NCBI GenBank assembly: GCA_023146255.1
Contig: JAGLCJ010000008.1
Location: forward strand, 242,969-306,968
Reading direction: 5' to 3'
Source of the DNA: Alcanivoracaceae bacterium
GTDB taxonomy: Bacteria; Pseudomonadota; Gammaproteobacteria; Pseudomonadales; Alcanivoracaceae
DNA length: 64,000 bases
Shown: in pieces, positions 60,865 to 64,000 of the stretch
Layout of the letters: every line of letters begins with the position of its first letter
Position numbering within the stretch: position 1 is the stretch's first letter
The notes under the pieces: model-generated
The model's input: the letters and a program-made list of their open reading frames with translations, nothing else
Databases searched by the model: none
Told to the model about the DNA's origin: nothing
Position numbers and translations under genes: made by a program

Positions 60865-62940
60865 CTATACGTTAACAGCTAGATCATCCAAGAACTCTGA
60901 AGCAGGCTTTACACTGGTAACAAGCAAACGATCTCGGGCACGGGTACAGGCAACATAAAGCAGGTGCCGCTCAGTATCATAGACCTCCTCCAGATCAGCG
61001 TTATCAGAAACTGATTCGATTCGCCCCTGTAACGGAATGACCTCGTCATCACAGGCCATTACTGCCACTGCGCGAAACTCAAGGCCTTTGGCGAGATGCA
61101 TTGTGCCAATAGCCATTTTCCCCGTGACCGTTTCCATCCTTTCGTCCAGAACCTGAAACGGCAGGCTTGATGCCTCCACTGCAGCTTTGGCACGAGGAAG
61201 CTCCTGAGAGGACCTTACAAAAACACCAATTTCGTGTGCAGCGTATCCTTCATCTGCCAAGCTCATTATCCAATCGCACACAGCAAGCGACTCAGCACCC
61301 TCGCTGTCGAACATACACACCATTGGACTTGGGCCGTTGAACACAGAAACCGTGCCTCGCCGGTCATCGACATTACCATCAACATCGACGACTTCTGGCC
61401 CCAGCAAACGATCAGCCTGTCTTCGGATCTGGTGTGATGTCCGATAGTTGATACGCAATGTCTGGGATCGACCTCGAATATCGACCCCCAAGGACTTCCA
61501 GGAGAATGGAGTCTGAAAAATTCGTTGGCCCAGATCACCTGCAAAGAAAAGGGCATTCGGTCGATCGGCGCCCAACGCTGCCAAAAAACGTAACTGAGCT
61601 ACGCTGATGTCCTGCGCCTCATCGACTACAGCAATGTCATAGGGCGGATGCTTACGTTCTGAAAGGCTGTCCGCCAATCGACTAAACAGTCCAGACTTAG
61701 TAATCATCCCTTGCTGTTCAAGATCTAATTTTACCCGAGAAAAAACGTGCCAAAGAAGGGTGCGCTGAGCCTCCGGCAGCCGAGTCTTGCGACCTAAACG
61801 TTTCACATCGAGATAATCCGCAAGAGTTTGGAGCTGCCAAGCATCAACTACGCTTTCCCATTCGCCCAGCATAAAACGCCGACTAAAACGAAAGCCATCG
61901 ACACCCTCGCTATGCTTGACCAACAAATCCTCTATCTGATCACGAGTAGCAACTTTCGCATCCCCTACATGTATCCCATACAAACGCTGCCCCACCACAT
62001 CAATTGCTGCGACATCCAGGCGCTCAGCCAAGCGAGGCTCATTACTAATCAAGCAACGCAGCTTTACGCGCAAAGCATTGGCGAGTGTCTCTGAAAATGT
62101 GGTTAACAGAATCCGTGCGTCAGGATACTGACGGGCAAGATGAACCGCCCGATGTAAAGCAACAATGGTTTTACCCGTACCTGCCGATCCGGTTACTCTT
62201 GCCGGGCCGCTGTACTCCCTTTCCACGAGCTGCCGCTGACAGGGATGAAGAAATACAGTCCACTTGTCCCAAGGATAGTCTAATGCGCTCGCGAGAGCGT
62301 CTGCATCAGTCATAACGCGGAAGCGGCGCTGTGCATCAGGGTGCTCAAACGGATCTGCCCCTACTGGGACTGCAGCCTGCACTGGCTTGCCGCCAGTGGC
62401 CAGCTCAAGCAGTGCTTCGGCTGCCTCGCTGGGCAAATGATCTGCAAGCAATAGCAGACTATCCTCGTCGGCCACCAACACATCTGCCAACCATTCTTCT
62501 GGCACGCCGTACGCTAGCAAAGTTTGCTCCGAAACACCGGAAAATAAGCCAGGCTTTCTGTCGGAAACCACCTCACCAGGAACATAACTGGGAACAACGA
62601 TCTCCTGGATAGTTTCCCGTATCTCCACAAGTTGTGCCGCGCCGGTCTTTGGATGGGTCTCCAGCTTGCGCCGCTCAGCCCATTGATAAGCCTTGTCATG
62701 ATGACCGACATAACAAAGCAAAAGGCTATCCGATGTTTTATGAACAATCAGACGAATGTCACTACCAACCCGCACAGACCAAAAATTAGAATCCCGAGCT
62801 CTATCTAACCTGTGAAAACTCATTCCCGGATTCGCGGGATTCATCTGGAGATCGAAAGCCGTAGTTTTAACCTGCTTCTGTTCGTCACCAGTGAGCCGGG
62901 CGAGGCTAGCCGTAAAAGAGTCGGATATAAGAAACCTCAT
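60865..62940 (-). CDS. UvrD-like SF1 helicase with N-terminal RelE-like fold
   Basis: A 691-residue protein. Residues 1-92 look like a RelE/ParE fold (FHRLDRARDSNFWSVRVG, IRLIVHKTSDSLLLCYVGHH). Residues 225-690 are a full UvrD/Rep helicase: GSAGTGKT (251-258), VVDEAQD (438-444), FAGDLGQRIF, LRINYRTSHQIRR, GTMHLAKGLEF and YVACTRARDRLL. A linker (95-225) is unassigned. The ATG overlaps the reverse transcriptase stop (ATGA), so they form one operon. Likely effector of the RT system by inference; alone it could be an unrelated helicase. Confidence 0.85.
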   Translation of the reverse strand: MRFLISDSFTASLARLTGDEQKQVKTTAFDLQMNPANPGMSFHRLDRARDSNFWSVRVGSDIRLIVHKTSDSLLLCYVGHHDKAYQWAERRKLETHPKTGAAQLVEIRETIQEIVVPSYVPGEVVSDRKPGLFSGVSEQTLLAYGVPEEWLADVLVADEDSLLLLADHLPSEAAEALLELATGGKPVQAAVPVGADPFEHPDAQRRFRVMTDADALASALDYPWDKWTVFLHPCQRQLVEREYSGPARVTGSAGTGKTIVALHRAVHLARQYPDARILLTTFSETLANALRVKLRCLISNEPRLAERLDVAAIDVVGQRLYGIHVGDAKVATRDQIEDLLVKHSEGVDGFRFSRRFMLGEWESVVDAWQLQTLADYLDVKRLGRKTRLPEAQRTLLWHVFSRVKLDLEQQGMITKSGLFSRLADSLSERKHPPYDIAVVDEAQDISVAQLRFLAALGADRPNALFFAGDLGQRIFQTPFSWKSLGVDIRGRSQTLRINYRTSHQIRRQADRLLGPEVVDVDGNVDDRRGTVSVFNGPSPMVCMFDSEGAESLAVCDWIMSLADEGYAAHEIGVFVRSSQELPRAKAAVEASSLPFQVLDERMETVTGKMAIGTMHLAKGLEFRAVAVMACDDEVIPLQGRIESVSDNADLEEVYDTERHLLYVACTRARDRLLVTSVKPASEFLDDLAVNV

Positions 62941-63998
62941 TTGCTGCGACCCTCCAAGCGGTTAGCCATGACGGATATCTTTCTCAGAACAATCCGGTAA
63001 CGCCTTAAATGCCGAGACCCTTGAAGCGAGTGAAACGAAGAGAGATAGCTATAATGCCCCCTCATTTCATCAATGCGGGAAAAGTAGGATTCCGGATACT
63101 TTGCGGCATTATGAAACATTGCCCTAGTCTTCTTTAGATACTCCTTGGGAGGCTTAATTTTCTCATTTACAACCAGCCCGGTAACCCTTTGGCTAGAGTT
63201 ACTGCTAGCAATACGTGTCTTCTCATCGTTTAGCCTCAACCCTAGAACGAGAAGCTCCTTCTCTATCTCTTCTAGCAATTTCATAAGCACAGACTTTTCA
63301 TTACCGCTGATAGTAATGTCGTCAGCATACCTAGAATACGACATCCCCAAGCCAGCACATTTAACACTCATTAAGCTATCAAAATTAAAAAGAAAGGCAT
63401 TCGATAGAGCAGGACTGGTCGGTGCCCCCTGGGGAAGACAACCATTAAACGTTACCAATTTAGATATAGCCGAAGCCAATTGAGCTCCTATGCCATTAGC
63501 CACCAATACATCCTTGACATTTGATTCTTTAATAGACCCGAAAAAATCAACAATATCTATATTGGCGACATACTGTCTACCAACATGGTCGGATGCGTTT
63601 GTCTGAATTGAAAAACCCTTGCGATAAGCATGGGCCGATGAATGGACGCGACAATTGTCAATAAAATAGGACTTTATCCAATACTGAACCGTTTTCAGAA
63701 AAAAACGTGGTGAACTAATGGTTCTATAGCCGCCGCCTCTTTTCGGAATGGAAAAGGTTCTATAGTGGTTTTCCTTCTTATGGACAAACGAAGAGAGAAG
63801 ACGAGGTGTGACGCCAATCGCGAGTGCCAACTGAGTCAATGTCATATCCCTTTCAGGACCGACAGTTCCGCTCGCGGCTTGGAGCAACTTCAATGTAGGG
63901 AATGAGTAATATCGGAAATTTGAAGCGTCGGAAGCAGAGAAAACAAGACCAACCTGTGAAAGTTGCTCTGTGACCCGCGGCCAATAACGTCTGGCCAT
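62937..63998 (-). CDS. Retron-type reverse transcriptase (5' edge at window end)
   Basis: A 353-residue RT. Motif A IDIVDFF (147-153), LPQGAPTSPALSN (188-200), catalytic YADD (224-227) and LRLNDEKTRI are complete. The retron hallmarks NAxxH (NASDH, 134-138) and VTG (272-274) are both present. The ATG at 63998 is 2 bases from the window end, so the start could lie further out, as could the msr-msd RNA. GC content is clearly lower than in the core region. It overlaps the helicase by 4 bases. Confidence 0.88.
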   Translation of the reverse strand: MARRYWPRVTEQLSQVGLVFSASDASNFRYYSFPTLKLLQAASGTVGPERDMTLTQLALAIGVTPRLLSSFVHKKENHYRTFSIPKRGGGYRTISSPRFFLKTVQYWIKSYFIDNCRVHSSAHAYRKGFSIQTNASDHVGRQYVANIDIVDFFGSIKESNVKDVLVANGIGAQLASAISKLVTFNGCLPQGAPTSPALSNAFLFNFDSLMSVKCAGLGMSYSRYADDITISGNEKSVLMKLLEEIEKELLVLGLRLNDEKTRIASSNSSQRVTGLVVNEKIKPPKEYLKKTRAMFHNAAKYPESYFSRIDEMRGHYSYLSSFHSLQGSRHLRRYRIVLRKISVMANRLEGRSK

Positions 63999-64000
63999 GA

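Overview
The window is GC-rich gammaproteobacterial chromosome. The gene set suggests a Pseudomonas/Alcanivorax-like organism (Pseudomonadales or former Oceanospirillales): finR-fpr divergent pair, Fe-S-type CysH, DUF1631 and PilZ proteins, a secreted sphingomyelinase, 7TMR-DISM diguanylate cyclase, GlyGly-CTERM protease. The species cannot be named from the sequence alone. No rRNA, intact tRNA or CRISPR array was seen.

Region 1 (1-35.6 kb) reads as core chromosome with small operons. It holds a glycine-zipper protein; an acyltransferase/thioesterase/unknown operon; a diguanylate cyclase; cysH; a KefB-like antiporter; PilZ and DUF1631 genes; fpr with finR; a nitroreductase; a sphingomyelinase coupled to a lipase-foldase-like gene; a desaturase; a DEAD-box helicase; and a second diguanylate cyclase. 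At 19.8-25.3 kb a response regulator and histidine kinase meet a membrane-lipid cluster (DUF2878, DUF1295, cyclopropane-synthase-like methyltransferase) and a divergent NTF2-like lipoprotein/chalcone-isomerase-like pair. Then come a degenerate GGDEF protein, a trypsin-like protease, an FAD monooxygenase, dinB, an SDR dehydrogenase, a thioesterase, a lipoprotein, a DUF1289 protein and a TolC-family protein.

Region 2 (35.6-45.5 kb) begins with a tRNA-3'-end-like fragment and a Fic/YhfG pair. A metal-resistance block follows: YnfA, DUF3703, a CadR/PbrR-like MerR regulator with typical 19-bp-spacer promoters, a short CDF transporter, a His-rich CzcI-like protein, an RND tripartite pump (czcCBA-like) and a PII-like protein.

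Region 3 (45.5-64 kb) is a defence and mobile-element island. In order it carries an AbiE-type toxin-antitoxin pair; an HNH nuclease fused to a glycine zipper; a complete type I Wadjet operon (jetABCD); a tripartite MqsR-MqsA-SecB-like toxin-antitoxin-chaperone system; a zinc-ribbon/glycine-zipper protein; a phage/ICE-like module (RadC, DUF932, unknown, YqaJ exonuclease, Gp3-like protein) with terminator-like hairpins before several genes; and, at the right edge on the minus strand, a retron-type reverse transcriptase overlapping by 4 bp a UvrD-like helicase with an N-terminal RelE-like fold. C-tract motifs lie on both sides of the Wadjet-MqsRAC block.

The best candidate for an undescribed system is the reverse transcriptase plus RelE-helicase pair. 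Next are the sphingomyelinase-foldase pair and the two glycine-zipper fusion proteins.
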